A program made the position numbers and the translations under genes. A stretch of 64,000 nt of DNA from Anaerolineales bacterium (GTDB lineage Bacteria > Chloroflexota > Anaerolineae > Anaerolineales > Villigracilaceae), in NCBI GenBank assembly GCA_020060625.1, contig JAGUZU010000057.1:1-64000 (forward strand), written 5' to 3'. Shown here one piece after another: positions 1-10,004 of the stretch. The notes beneath the pieces were generated by a model. The model searched no databases. It saw only the letters and a list, made by a program, of their open reading frames with translations, and had not been told where the DNA came from. The first letter of the stretch is position 1, and each line of letters opens with the position of its first letter.

Positions 1-10
1 CCAAAATAAA

Positions 11-72
11 CCGCCAAGTCGCCAAGAACGCCAAGAAAAAGAAGAAACTTGGCGGCTTGGCGTCCTTGGCGG
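11..72. repeat. Imperfect inverted repeat of short CGCCAAG units (stem-loop)
   Basis: CCGCCAAGTCGCCAAGAACGCCAAG (11-35) versus CTTGGCGGCTTGGCGTCCTTGGCGG (48-72), nearly reverse-complementary, 12-nt loop. Confidence 0.8.
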
Positions 73-134
73 TAAAAAAACGAAAAATGTTCTGATAGGT
101 GATTCTACAGAATCTGAATGCTCCCTCTTTTTAT

Positions 135-806
135 CTATGCCTTTAACGTGCTTTGCCTGTTGACGATGCCTTGTTGCCAGGCGTAAACCGCCACTTGGGT
201 GCGATCCGCGAGATGCAACTTACTGAGAATATTGCTTACATGACCCTTCACTGTATTTTCGCTGATCACAAGTTTTTCGGCGATCTGGCTGTTGGTCAGT
301 CCATTGGCGATCAATTTCAGTACATCCGTTTCGCGGTCGGTCAGGTCGGTGAACAGGGGCTGTTCTTCGCTGTTCTCTCCCCGAATATTCTGTAAAACAC
401 GGGATGCCACACGTGGATGAAGGGTGACCTCGCCTTGAACAGCGCGATGCAGCACATCCACAAGTTTATCCATCTTCATATCCTTGAGAATATATGAAAT
501 CGCGCCCGCCTTCAATGCCGGGAAGATATGGATGTCTTCATGATAGGAGGTAAGCACGACCACTTGCGTGCGCGGGCTGGTGTGTTTGATCCTGCGCGTG
601 GTTTCGATCCCATCCATACCCGGCATGATCAGGTCGAGCAGGACGATATCCGGGATCATTTCAGCCACCATGCTTAATGTCTCCTCGCCGGAAGATGCCT
701 CTCCCACCACCTGGAAATCGGAGATCTTTTCGAGGTACGAGCGGATGCCGTTCCGCACCACTTCGTGGTCATCTGCTATCAATATACTTGTACGATGATG
801 TTTCAT
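135..806 (-). CDS. NarL/FixJ-family response regulator (REC + LuxR HTH)
   Basis: ILIADDHEVVRNGI, DIVLLDLIMPGMDG, C-terminal LTDRETDVLKLIANGLTNSQIAEKLVISENTVKGHVSNILSKL; likely start MKHHRTS at 806. Confidence 0.93.
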   Translation of the reverse strand: MKHHRTSILIADDHEVVRNGIRSYLEKISDFQVVGEASSGEETLSMVAEMIPDIVLLDLIMPGMDGIETTRRIKHTSPRTQVVVLTSYHEDIHIFPALKAGAISYILKDMKMDKLVDVLHRAVQGEVTLHPRVASRVLQNIRGENSEEQPLFTDLTDRETDVLKLIANGLTNSQIAEKLVISENTVKGHVSNILSKLHLADRTQVAVYAWQQGIVNRQSTLKA

Positions 807-3800
807 ATTCAAGTTCTCCTGTGCCGTGAATGGGTAGTTGCGCAATCAGGCAGGTTCCCTGCCCCGGCGCGCTTTGGATCTGAACGGTTCCGCGAACGCT
901 TCCAATGCGCTCCCGCATGGATCGAAAACCCATCCCTTTTGCCTTTTGATTGATGTCGAAACCCTGTCCATTGTCCGAGATCGTCACCTGTAACGAATCG
1001 ATATTGTAGACCAGGGAAATATCCACGCGGCTCGACTTGCTGTGGCGCGACACATTGGCAAGCGCCTCCTGCACGAACCGATAAACCGCCTGCTCCACGT
1101 CCAGGGGAAGTTGGCGGTCGTTCCGGATCACGAGAGAGGCGGCAATATCGTTGCGGTTTTCCCACTCGAAGATATATTCCCTTAACGTGGTTTGCAAGCC
1201 TTGTTCCTGCAAGGCGATTGGATAAATTTCCTGGATCAGGAAGTTCAATTCCTGAATGACTTCATAGATGAGGGTTTCCGCCTCGTTCAAGTGCGGTTTG
1301 GCTCCGCTTGAAACAGTCGTTTTCATGATTCCATTGACCGTACCCAACTGCGCAAGAGCGGCAAACGCCTTTTGCTTGGCGCTGTCGTGGAGGTCGCGCG
1401 CGAGGCGGTTGCGTTCCTCCATCACAGCCAGGTCTTTCGTCTGTTCGAACAATTCCATGTTTGCGATGGATAGCGAGGCGCGGTTCACCAATGCGGTGAA
1501 GAGGCGGATGGCATCCTCGTTGAGCGCGTTGGGGCGGGTGTATGCCACGTTGAAGACCGCCATCACCTTGCCGTCTATCACAATGGGGAAATAAGCAAGC
1601 GACTGAATGCCTTCGCTTCGGATGGCAATCCGCGCATCTTCGCGCAGTTCGACTGTTTCAAGGTTGGAAACGATAACCGCCTCGCCCGTACTCATGGCAT
1701 GACCGATGATCCCTTCGCCTTCTCCAAACGCAAGCGTGGATAGTGTCTTCGGGCGAAATCCGTGACTGACGCGAGGCATGATTTTGCGGTGTTTTTCATT
1801 CCATGCGAAAACCGCGCTTCGATCCGCTCTCAATGTGGAAGTGGATACATCCACAAGGGTTTGGAAGACTTGATTCAAGGTGACGCTGCGCAGGATTTTT
1901 TCGTCCGCCCGATACAGGGCGTCTATCTCGCTTGTGCGTTTTTCCAGGTCGGCGGTGCGTTTTTTGACGAGACGCTCAAGTTCGCGGTTTCGGTTTTGAA
2001 TGCTTTTGACGCGCCAACGCAGGGCGCCCGCCACTGCTGCGCCGAAGAGGATCACAAGAACGCCCCGGAACCACCACGTTTCCCAGAACGGCGGCACAAC
2101 AACGATCTTGATGGACTGACCGCGCTCGCTCCAGACGCCGTCACTATTCGAGCCGCGCAGTCGCAGGGTGTAGGCGCCGCCTGGCAGGTTGGTGTAACGC
2201 CCGTTCCTTTGGCTGCCTGTCTTCACCCAGTCCGCGTCGAAGCCTTCCAACATGTAGGAATACTGGTTTCTGGACGGCTGTTCATAGGCGAATGCGGCAA
2301 ACTCAAACTCGAACGAGTCCTGGGGCCACTTAAGCGTGATGGTTTGCAGGTATTCGGCTGTCTGTTTCTGAATGAGCGGTACGCCATCCTGTGAAATCGA
2401 AATTAGGGCGACCTTCGGCGGGTAGGGATTATCCCTGATTTCCCTCGGTGTAAATACGTTCAGCCCGTTGATGCCGCCAAAGTACAAGTTTCCGTTATGG
2501 TCTCTGGCGTATGCGTTCTGGTTGAATTCGTTGCTTTGCAGCCCGTCGCTTGCCGTGAAATTACGAAACGCCTTACTGACCGGGTCGAACCTCGAAAGAC
2601 CAAAGTTCGTGCTTAGCCACAGGTTTCCAGGGTTATCTTCGACGATCCCATAAATTACATTATTAAGGAGTCCGTCATCCTCCGTAAAGCGGCTGAACGT
2701 GCCGGTTGCCGGATTGTATCGATTCAAACCTCCGCCATGCGTGCCAAACCACAGAATGCCTTGCCCATCCTGGTAAATGGACATGACCGCATTACTGCCG
2801 AGCGTGGTCGCGTCTGCGGGGTCGTAATGATATTGGATGACCTCTCCGGTTTTCAGGTTGATGCGTTTCAAACCGTCATCGAATGTGCCGACCCAAAGAC
2901 TTCCGTCCTTGTCCTCCAGAATGGCATCGATGATGTTCCCGTTGAAGGCGTACAGTTCCCCGAATTCGTGTTCGATGAAGGTTTGTGTTTCCTTATCGAA
3001 AATTGCCAGCCCGCGTTTGCTGCCAACCCAGAAGGTTCCCTGGGAATCTTCATACATTGAAAATATGGTAAAGCCCGATCCGTCACCCGCGTCGGCTGGT
3101 TGGAAATGGGAGAACTCATTGGTGTCGGGATTATACCGATCCAGTCCGCGCATGGTTCCCACCCAAAGCGTTCCCTCCCTGTCGATATACAACGAAATGA
3201 CGCTGTTGCTGTCAATCGTGGTTGGGTCGTCCGGGTCGTGCTTAAAATGCGTGAATTCGTCCATTAAGGGAGTAAATCGATTCAATCCGCCGTTGTACGT
3301 GCCAATCCATACATATCCATTGGCGTCCACCAGGATTGGGAATACAAAATTGTCGCTCAGGCTGTTTGGATCGTCGGGGTTATGCCTGTAGTAGGCAAAC
3401 CTGTCTTGCTGGCGGTTGTATTTGTTCAGCCCGCCTCCATACGTTCCGACCCACAGCACGCCGCTGGCGTCTTCATGGATGGCGTAGACCTGGTTGTTGC
3501 TCAATGTGTTTGGCACGCTTGGCTGGTTCTGGTGATGAATGAATTTATAGGATTGTGGGTCGTAACGATCCAGCCCGTTATTTGTGCCGATCCACAGTCC
3601 GCCTGCGCGGTCTACGTAGAGCGCGTAGACTGTATTCCCGGCAAGACTGTAGGGGGAATCCTTTGAATTCATGAATCGGGAGAAATATTTTGCGCCGGCA
3701 TTGAAGCGGTTCAAGCCGTTGGCGGTGCCGATCCATATCTCGCCCTTCTTGCCTTCCACGACGCTCAAGATGCGGTTATGGCTGAGGCTCGCCGGGTTAT

Positions 3801-4545
3801 TTTCGTCGAATTTGTATATGGTATAGGTGTCGTTCTCGATGTCGTACACATTGACGCCCGCGTTGGCTGTGCCTATCCATAACAATCCGCTCGAGTCTTT
3901 GAAAAGGGCGGTGATGGAGTTGCTGTTCAAGCCGAACGGGTTGTCGGGGGAGGCGCGGCGATGCGTGAACGAGTTTGTTTTGAAGTCCAGAAAATCCAGC
4001 CCGTTGTCCGTACCGATCCACAAGCCGTTTTCATCCAGGTACAGATCGTGTATTTGGTTGCTGGAGATGCTTTGTTCGTTTTCTTTATCGTGAGTGTAGC
4101 GGGTGAACTTCCCGGAGCGGGGATCATACCGGTTCAGACCGCCGAGGCGCGTGCCGATCCACAGATAGCCGTTTTCATCCTCCGCGAGGGATGTGATCGA
4201 GCGGTCGCCCAGGCTGTTTGGGTTGTTGTTCTCGGGCTTGTAGACTTTGAATTCATAACCATCGTAGCGATTCAATCCGTCATCCGTGCCGATCCAGAGG
4301 AAGCCTGCCTGGTCTTGCAGGATGGCGTGAACCACGCTTTGCGACAGCCCTTCTTCGAGACTAAGCCGTTCGAAGCGAACGTTTTTTCCGTAGGGTATGG
4401 AAGAACTGCCGGAAACAGGATCAGGTCCAAGGTCCGGCGGTGAGGCGGTGGGAGTATCCTTCAACACGGAGGCAGGGTCGGACGTCCCACATGATGCCAG
4501 AAGGACGGCAAGGAGGATCGCCAGTACAAACATTCTCTTGCGCAT
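769..4545 (-). CDS. Sensor histidine kinase with two-component regulator propeller, Y_Y_Y, GAF, HisKA_3 and HATPase domains; N-terminal lipoprotein signal
   Basis: Many LWIGT repeats, YSYMLEGFDADW Y_Y_Y motif, GAF region, ERNRLARDLHDSAKQKAFA H-box, SDNGQGF; lipobox LLASC. Confidence 0.92.
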   Translation of the reverse strand: MRKRMFVLAILLAVLLASCGTSDPASVLKDTPTASPPDLGPDPVSGSSSIPYGKNVRFERLSLEEGLSQSVVHAILQDQAGFLWIGTDDGLNRYDGYEFKVYKPENNNPNSLGDRSITSLAEDENGYLWIGTRLGGLNRYDPRSGKFTRYTHDKENEQSISSNQIHDLYLDENGLWIGTDNGLDFLDFKTNSFTHRRASPDNPFGLNSNSITALFKDSSGLLWIGTANAGVNVYDIENDTYTIYKFDENNPASLSHNRILSVVEGKKGEIWIGTANGLNRFNAGAKYFSRFMNSKDSPYSLAGNTVYALYVDRAGGLWIGTNNGLDRYDPQSYKFIHHQNQPSVPNTLSNNQVYAIHEDASGVLWVGTYGGGLNKYNRQQDRFAYYRHNPDDPNSLSDNFVFPILVDANGYVWIGTYNGGLNRFTPLMDEFTHFKHDPDDPTTIDSNSVISLYIDREGTLWVGTMRGLDRYNPDTNEFSHFQPADAGDGSGFTIFSMYEDSQGTFWVGSKRGLAIFDKETQTFIEHEFGELYAFNGNIIDAILEDKDGSLWVGTFDDGLKRINLKTGEVIQYHYDPADATTLGSNAVMSIYQDGQGILWFGTHGGGLNRYNPATGTFSRFTEDDGLLNNVIYGIVEDNPGNLWLSTNFGLSRFDPVSKAFRNFTASDGLQSNEFNQNAYARDHNGNLYFGGINGLNVFTPREIRDNPYPPKVALISISQDGVPLIQKQTAEYLQTITLKWPQDSFEFEFAAFAYEQPSRNQYSYMLEGFDADWVKTGSQRNGRYTNLPGGAYTLRLRGSNSDGVWSERGQSIKIVVVPPFWETWWFRGVLVILFGAAVAGALRWRVKSIQNRNRELERLVKKRTADLEKRTSEIDALYRADEKILRSVTLNQVFQTLVDVSTSTLRADRSAVFAWNEKHRKIMPRVSHGFRPKTLSTLAFGEGEGIIGHAMSTGEAVIVSNLETVELREDARIAIRSEGIQSLAYFPIVIDGKVMAVFNVAYTRPNALNEDAIRLFTALVNRASLSIANMELFEQTKDLAVMEERNRLARDLHDSAKQKAFAALAQLGTVNGIMKTTVSSGAKPHLNEAETLIYEVIQELNFLIQEIYPIALQEQGLQTTLREYIFEWENRNDIAASLVIRNDRQLPLDVEQAVYRFVQEALANVSRHSKSSRVDISLVYNIDSLQVTISDNGQGFDINQKAKGMGFRSMRERIGSVRGTVQIQSAPGQGTCLIAQLPIHGTGELEYETSSYKYIDSR

Positions 4546-4910
4546 GATGGGGTAATTATAAGATATTTGAGCGGGCTATGCCGCCCGAGATACCCTTCCA
4601 CAGGAGGGTTTTTTGCGCATGTTGGGAGTATGCGGGTAGCGGCGCGGAGGTTGGGATAAACCGTCCCTGACATGGTCGAAAAACAAACATTCAGGCGCAT
4701 GACGTTTTTGCCGTCAGTTTGTATGATGATGCCAGTGTATGCGGAACAGTTTTCTCTCCTCACAGAGCGAACCGCATTTTTGCATGGGGCGGATGTCGGA
4801 ATTACGCGCCGGCTTCCGCCCCTGTCCTATCAGTTTGAAAAGGAGGCTGCCAATCAAGTGCATTTTCCCTCTCGATTGATTTCTTGATTTCAAACAAAGG
4901 AGATAAGAGA

Positions 4911-7472
4911 ATGAAGCAAAAAAGTTTTTATGCCTTGCTGAGCATGTTGGTGATGTTGAGCATGATCCTGGCGGCTTGCGCGCCCGCCGCCTCCGAGGCG
5001 ACGGAAGAGCCTGCCGCGACCGAAGAAACGGCTCCCGCCGAGGAGGCGCCCGCCGCCACGGAAGAGGCGATGACGGACCGCGCCGGCGCATGGGTGGACG
5101 AGGTCGTCTTCACGGAGGAGAATTCCGCGGAGGCGGCGGTTTCCCAATTGAATGCCGGTCAACTGGATCTGTATGCCTACACGGTTGCCGAAGCGCCCGT
5201 GTTCGAGACTCTTAAAAGCAGCCCCGGATTGACTTCAACCCAGATTGTCGGTTCGAGCAATACGCTCATGATGAACCCGGCGGAATTCCGCGACGGGCGT
5301 TTGAATCCCTTCTCGAATCGCAAGATCCGCGAAGCCATGCACTGGCTGATCAACCGCGATTATGTGGTGCAGGAGATATACAAAGGACTTGCCCGCCCGC
5401 GCTACACCGTGTTGACCACCGTCTTCCCGGATTATGCGCGTTATGCCGATATTTTGCGTGGGCTGGAATCAAAATACGCCTATGATCTCGACAAGTCGCG
5501 GGAAACCGTTGCCGCTGAAATGGAAGCCATGGGCGCGGAATTGGTGGATGGCAAGTGGTCGTACAATGGCGAGCCTGTTACTCTGGCATTTGTGATTCGC
5601 ACGGAAGATAACCGCAGACCGATTGGCGATTACATCGCCAGCCAGTTGGAAAACATTGGTTTTGTGGTGGACCGCCAGTTCAAGACCCGTTCTGAGGCGT
5701 CCCCGATCTGGTATCAGAGCAATCCCGCAGACGGACAGTGGCATTTGTACACCGGCGGCTGGATTTCCCCGTCCATTGACCGCGACGAAGGCGACCAGTT
5801 TGCCGCATTCTTCACCGCCCAGGGTGATTCGGGTCCATTGTGGCAGGCTTACATCCCCGCTCCGCGATTGGGTGAAGTGGCGCTGGATTTGCTGAACAAC
5901 AATTTTGACAATCTCGAAGAACGCCGCCAATTGTTCGAAGAGGCGCTAACGCTTTCGATGGAGGAATCCTACCAGGCGTGGATCGTGGACGAAGCCAGTT
6001 TTGCTCCGTTCGTGAACAACCTGAGCGTGGCTTCCGACCTTGCGGGCGGACCCGAAGGCTCGCAGATCTGGGGTCAGACCATCCGCTTTGAAGGACAGGA
6101 AGGCGGCACGGTTCGTATTGCGCAGCCTGGAATTTTGGTCGAGCCGTGGAATCCGCTTGGCGGCACGAACTGGATCTACGACTCGTTCCCGCAGCGCGGC
6201 ACGAGTGACAATGCCGTCGTCTCGGACCCGTTTACGGGGCTGGCTCTGCCGCAACGCCTCGAACGCGCGGAAGTGACCGTGGCGGACGGCTTGCCCGTGT
6301 TCAAGACCCTCGATTGGATCAGCCTGGAAACGACGGACAAGATCGAAGTCCCGGCGGATGCGTGGATTGATTGGGACGCCGTAAATCAAAAATTCATCAC
6401 CGTTGGCGAAAAATATCCCGATGGTTTGACCACGCTTACAAAGTCCATAGTCTATTATCCCGAAGGCATGTTCGACTCGGTCAAGTGGCACGACGGCAGC
6501 CCGCTTTCCGCGGCGGACTTTGTGATGAACATGATTATGCTTTTCGACCCCGCCTATGAAGACAGCGCCATCTACGACGAGGCGACGGTTGCGGCGTTGG
6601 AAGGCTATCTCGCGTCCTTCCGCGGCGTCCGCATCGTTTCCACCAATCCGCTCGTGATCGAGACCTACAACGACGCTTACAACATCGACGCGGAGATCAT
6701 GATCTCGAACAATCAGGTGTATCCGAATCCCACTTGGTGGCCCCAGTATTCCTACGGCGAAGGCGCCTGGCACTCGATTGCGCTCGGCGTCCTTGCCGAA
6801 GCCAACAAGGAACTTGCCTTTACCGCGGATAAAGCCGACGCGCTCTCTGTGGAATGGAATTCCATGATCAGCGGACCGAGTCTTGAGATTTTGAAAAAAT
6901 ACCTCGATCAAGCTGCCTCGGAGAATTTCATTCCGTACGCCGCCACACTGGGCGAGTTCGTCTCTGCCGACGAAGCGGCGGCGCGTTATGAGAACCTCGG
7001 AAAGTTCCATGCCGAGCATGGTCACTTCTGGGTGAACACCGGACCGTTCATCCTCGATGGCGTCTTCCCGGTGGAAGGCACGCTCACGCTCAAACGCAAC
7101 CCCGAATACACCGACAACGCCGACAAGTGGTCGCGCTTCGACGCCGCGAAGATCGCCGTGGTTGAGGTGGATGGACCCGGACAGGTGGCGGCGGGCAGTG
7201 AAGCGGTCTTCGATGCCTTCGTCACGTTCGAAGACGAGGCGTACCCCAGCGCCGACATCAGCGAGGTGAAGTATCTGTTGTTCGACTCCACCGGCGCGCT
7301 GATCGTTTCCGGCGCGGCAGAGGCTGTGGGTGAGGGGCAGTATCAGGTCACGTTGGATGCGTCAACCACATCCGATCTTGAAGTTGGAGCGAACCGCCTC
7401 GAGGTGATCGTCATCCCATCCGTGGTGAGCATCGCATCCTTCGCCCCGTACGAGTTCGTGTTGACCAAATAG
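4911..7472 (+). CDS. ABC transporter substrate-binding lipoprotein, family 5 (lobe order appears permuted)
   Basis: Lipobox ILAACAP; RBS aaaggagataagaga; motifs NPFSNRKIREAMHWLINRDYVV and VKWHDGSPLSAADFVMN. Confidence 0.85.
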   Translation: MKQKSFYALLSMLVMLSMILAACAPAASEATEEPAATEETAPAEEAPAATEEAMTDRAGAWVDEVVFTEENSAEAAVSQLNAGQLDLYAYTVAEAPVFETLKSSPGLTSTQIVGSSNTLMMNPAEFRDGRLNPFSNRKIREAMHWLINRDYVVQEIYKGLARPRYTVLTTVFPDYARYADILRGLESKYAYDLDKSRETVAAEMEAMGAELVDGKWSYNGEPVTLAFVIRTEDNRRPIGDYIASQLENIGFVVDRQFKTRSEASPIWYQSNPADGQWHLYTGGWISPSIDRDEGDQFAAFFTAQGDSGPLWQAYIPAPRLGEVALDLLNNNFDNLEERRQLFEEALTLSMEESYQAWIVDEASFAPFVNNLSVASDLAGGPEGSQIWGQTIRFEGQEGGTVRIAQPGILVEPWNPLGGTNWIYDSFPQRGTSDNAVVSDPFTGLALPQRLERAEVTVADGLPVFKTLDWISLETTDKIEVPADAWIDWDAVNQKFITVGEKYPDGLTTLTKSIVYYPEGMFDSVKWHDGSPLSAADFVMNMIMLFDPAYEDSAIYDEATVAALEGYLASFRGVRIVSTNPLVIETYNDAYNIDAEIMISNNQVYPNPTWWPQYSYGEGAWHSIALGVLAEANKELAFTADKADALSVEWNSMISGPSLEILKKYLDQAASENFIPYAATLGEFVSADEAAARYENLGKFHAEHGHFWVNTGPFILDGVFPVEGTLTLKRNPEYTDNADKWSRFDAAKIAVVEVDGPGQVAAGSEAVFDAFVTFEDEAYPSADISEVKYLLFDSTGALIVSGAAEAVGEGQYQVTLDASTTSDLEVGANRLEVIVIPSVVSIASFAPYEFVLTK

Positions 7473-7482
7473 TTTTTTGAAA

Positions 7483-7512
7483 GGTGACAGCCGCCTGCGG
7501 GCGGTTGTCACC
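7483..7512. repeat. Intra-operon stem-loop GGTGACAGCCGCC-TGCG-GGCGGTTGTCACC
   Basis: 13-bp near-perfect arms right after the SBP stop; related stem-loop at 12823-12857. Confidence 0.8.
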
Positions 7513-7527
7513 TGCGAGGAGAAGCCG

Positions 7528-8658
7528 ATGACGACCGCAACCGAAACGATCCCATCCACGCCAGTATCGAGGAGACCCGCCGGCACGTTTCTGCGCTTGT
7601 TGAAATTTACAGCCGCGCGCCTGTTCTCCCTGTTCGTTACGGTTGTCATCGGCGTTTTTTTGACGATCCTCATTGCCAACATGGGCGGCTACGTGGATAC
7701 GATCCGCAGGGCGGAAATCCGCGAAGGCATCATGGTGCGGGTGAACAGTACGAATATTTTGGATAACCTTTCGGCGGAAGACCGGCTCAAAAGGATCGAA
7801 GACATGGCGCGGCTGGAGGAGAAACGCCTCGGACTCGACCAGCCCTTCATGGTTCGCACGGTAAAGTACATGAGCAACGCCCTGACTTTGAATCTGGGAC
7901 GCGCGCAGAAAATGTCCAGCGACAGCGGTTCGCGCACGGTGCGGCTCATCATCCTCGAACGCCTCGCCCCGACCCTGATCCTGTTCGGCGCTTCGAACAT
8001 CCTTCTCTTCGCTGGAAGCATTTTGATCGCCCTCAACCTCTCCCGAAACTACGGCAGTTTTTTGGATCGGGTGATCGTGGGGCTTGCCCCCACATCCTCC
8101 GCGCCCGGCTGGTTTTATGGATTATTCCTTATTGTTCTTTTTGCGGGCGTATTAAGGCTGCTTCCCTTTGGCGGCATGGTGGATGCGCCCCCGCCGCCCA
8201 ATCGTTTCGATTACTTCCTTAGTTTGCTGAAGCACCTCGTCCTGCCGACGGTTGCCATTGCGCTCAGCACGCTTTTTCTCAGTACATATAATTGGCGCAC
8301 ATTTTTCCTCATCTTTTCGAGCGAGGATTACGTGGAAATGGCAAAAGCCAAAGGGCTGACCTCGCGCGACATCGAACGGCGTTACATCCTGCGCCCCACG
8401 CTTCCCACCATCATCACCAACTTTGCATTGATCCTCATCTTTCTTTGGACGGGCGCGCCGATCCTCGAAACCGTTTTCAACTGGCCCGGGCTTGGGCGGG
8501 CGTTGTTTCAGGCTGTCGGTCTCTTCGATATTCCCGTGATCGTCGGCTCTACCGTCATCTTTGCCTACATGCTTGCCATCACCGTCTTCATCCTTGATTT
8601 TGTCTTCGCGCTGGTTGACCCGCGTGTGAAGGTCGGCTCCGGAGAAAACAGACAATGA
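7528..8658 (+). CDS. Dipeptide/oligopeptide-type ABC transporter permease (DppB-like)
   Basis: Multiple TM segments; EDYVEMAKAKGLTSRDIERRYILRPTLPTI EAA-type loop; start ATG 7528 with gaggag RBS. Confidence 0.88.
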   Translation: MTTATETIPSTPVSRRPAGTFLRLLKFTAARLFSLFVTVVIGVFLTILIANMGGYVDTIRRAEIREGIMVRVNSTNILDNLSAEDRLKRIEDMARLEEKRLGLDQPFMVRTVKYMSNALTLNLGRAQKMSSDSGSRTVRLIILERLAPTLILFGASNILLFAGSILIALNLSRNYGSFLDRVIVGLAPTSSAPGWFYGLFLIVLFAGVLRLLPFGGMVDAPPPPNRFDYFLSLLKHLVLPTVAIALSTLFLSTYNWRTFFLIFSSEDYVEMAKAKGLTSRDIERRYILRPTLPTIITNFALILIFLWTGAPILETVFNWPGLGRALFQAVGLFDIPVIVGSTVIFAYMLAITVFILDFVFALVDPRVKVGSGENRQ

Positions 8659-9998
8659 TCGCCTTCCGAAATTCCATGCGCGACCTGGGGCGGTATCCAT
8701 CCGCCGTTGCGGGGATCGTCCTCATCGTTGTCTTCATCGTCGTCTCGATCTATGCGATGGTCGCCGTGCCGTATTCGGAGGCGATTCGATTGTGGCGCGC
8801 GGACGAAGGCGTCTGGTACAAGAATCCCATTTCCGCGCCGCCCGCATGGACAAATCTCTTCCGCGACCAAAAACTGCCCGAATCGATGGCGTTTGATTCC
8901 CGTGATGAGTCTGTTCCCAAAACCGTTATGGACATCGGAAAGGGGCTTCAGGAAACCGTCATCACCTACACGTTCGACTATTCCTTCGACAGCTTTCCGA
9001 AGGAGATGGCGTTGTATTTCAAGTCCGCCTATTCGCAGAAACAACCGTACGTTTCCGCGTTGTGGATCACACCCGACGGGCGCGAAATCCGTGTGATGGA
9101 TGCGTCCGCCGGTTCCTCAAGCACATATTATTTTTCGCAGGATTCAAAGTTGGAGCGCCGCCTCGGCGGGATCAAGCCAGCCGAAGGGCTCTTCCTCCCG
9201 CCCGAAAGCGACTCCCACGTTGCGCAGCGCGGCGAATATCAACTGCGCCTCACCATCCTGACGTTTGAGCCTGATTCCGCCATAGACGCCGAATTCGTGC
9301 TTTATGGTCAAGTTCACGGCTGGGCAGGGACGGATCACCTGCGGCGGGATTTGTCGGTCGCTTTGTTATGGGGTATGCCGGTTGCGCTTGCGTTCGGTCT
9401 GCTTGCCGCGCTTGGCACAACCGCGCTGACGATGATCATTTCGGCGGTGGGAACGTGGTTCGGCGGCTGGCTGGATGAACTCATCCAACGCTTCACCGAG
9501 ATCAATCTCGTGCTTCCCTTCCTCCCGATCCTCATCATGGTTGGCACATTCTATTCGCGCAGCATTTGGGTCATCCTCGGTGTGACCATCCTGCTCAGCA
9601 TCTTCAGCGGACAGATCAAAGCCTATCGCGCCATCTTTTTGCAGGTGAAGGAAACGCCCTACATCGAAGCCGCCCGTTCGTATGGAGCGAGTCAGTGGCG
9701 CATCATCTTTCGCTATTTGATCCCGCGCATCATTCCGGTGTTGATTCCGCAACTGGTGACGATCATCCCCACGTTCGTGTTTTTGGAGGCGTCGCTGGCG
9801 GTGCTGGGCTTGGGCGACCCCGTCCTGCCGACCTGGGGCAAGGTCATTGACGATGCGCGCGTGAACGGCGCATTGTTCCAGGGACAATATTACTGGGTGC
9901 TGGAGCCGTCTGTCCTGCTCATGCTCACCGGGCTGGCGTTTGCCATGCTGGGCTTTTCGTTGGACCGTATTTTCAACCCGCGTCTGCGAGGTCTGTAA
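8655..9998 (+). CDS. ABC transporter permease (DppC-like) with large extracytoplasmic insertion
   Basis: GTDHLRRDLSVALLWG and ETPYIEAARSYGASQWRIIFRYLIPRI; ATGA overlap with the upstream permease. Confidence 0.88.
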   Translation: MIAFRNSMRDLGRYPSAVAGIVLIVVFIVVSIYAMVAVPYSEAIRLWRADEGVWYKNPISAPPAWTNLFRDQKLPESMAFDSRDESVPKTVMDIGKGLQETVITYTFDYSFDSFPKEMALYFKSAYSQKQPYVSALWITPDGREIRVMDASAGSSSTYYFSQDSKLERRLGGIKPAEGLFLPPESDSHVAQRGEYQLRLTILTFEPDSAIDAEFVLYGQVHGWAGTDHLRRDLSVALLWGMPVALAFGLLAALGTTALTMIISAVGTWFGGWLDELIQRFTEINLVLPFLPILIMVGTFYSRSIWVILGVTILLSIFSGQIKAYRAIFLQVKETPYIEAARSYGASQWRIIFRYLIPRIIPVLIPQLVTIIPTFVFLEASLAVLGLGDPVLPTWGKVIDDARVNGALFQGQYYWVLEPSVLLMLTGLAFAMLGFSLDRIFNPRLRGL

Positions 9999-10004
9999 CA
10001 AACC

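Noticed and set aside
4672-4887. 71-aa plus-strand ORF upstream of the SBP gene
   Set aside because: No RBS or family motif; likely chance ORF in the promoter region.
5946-7025. 359-aa minus-strand ORF antisense to the SBP gene
   Set aside because: Shadow ORF; Arg/His-rich and without family motifs, while the plus strand encodes clear SBP motifs.
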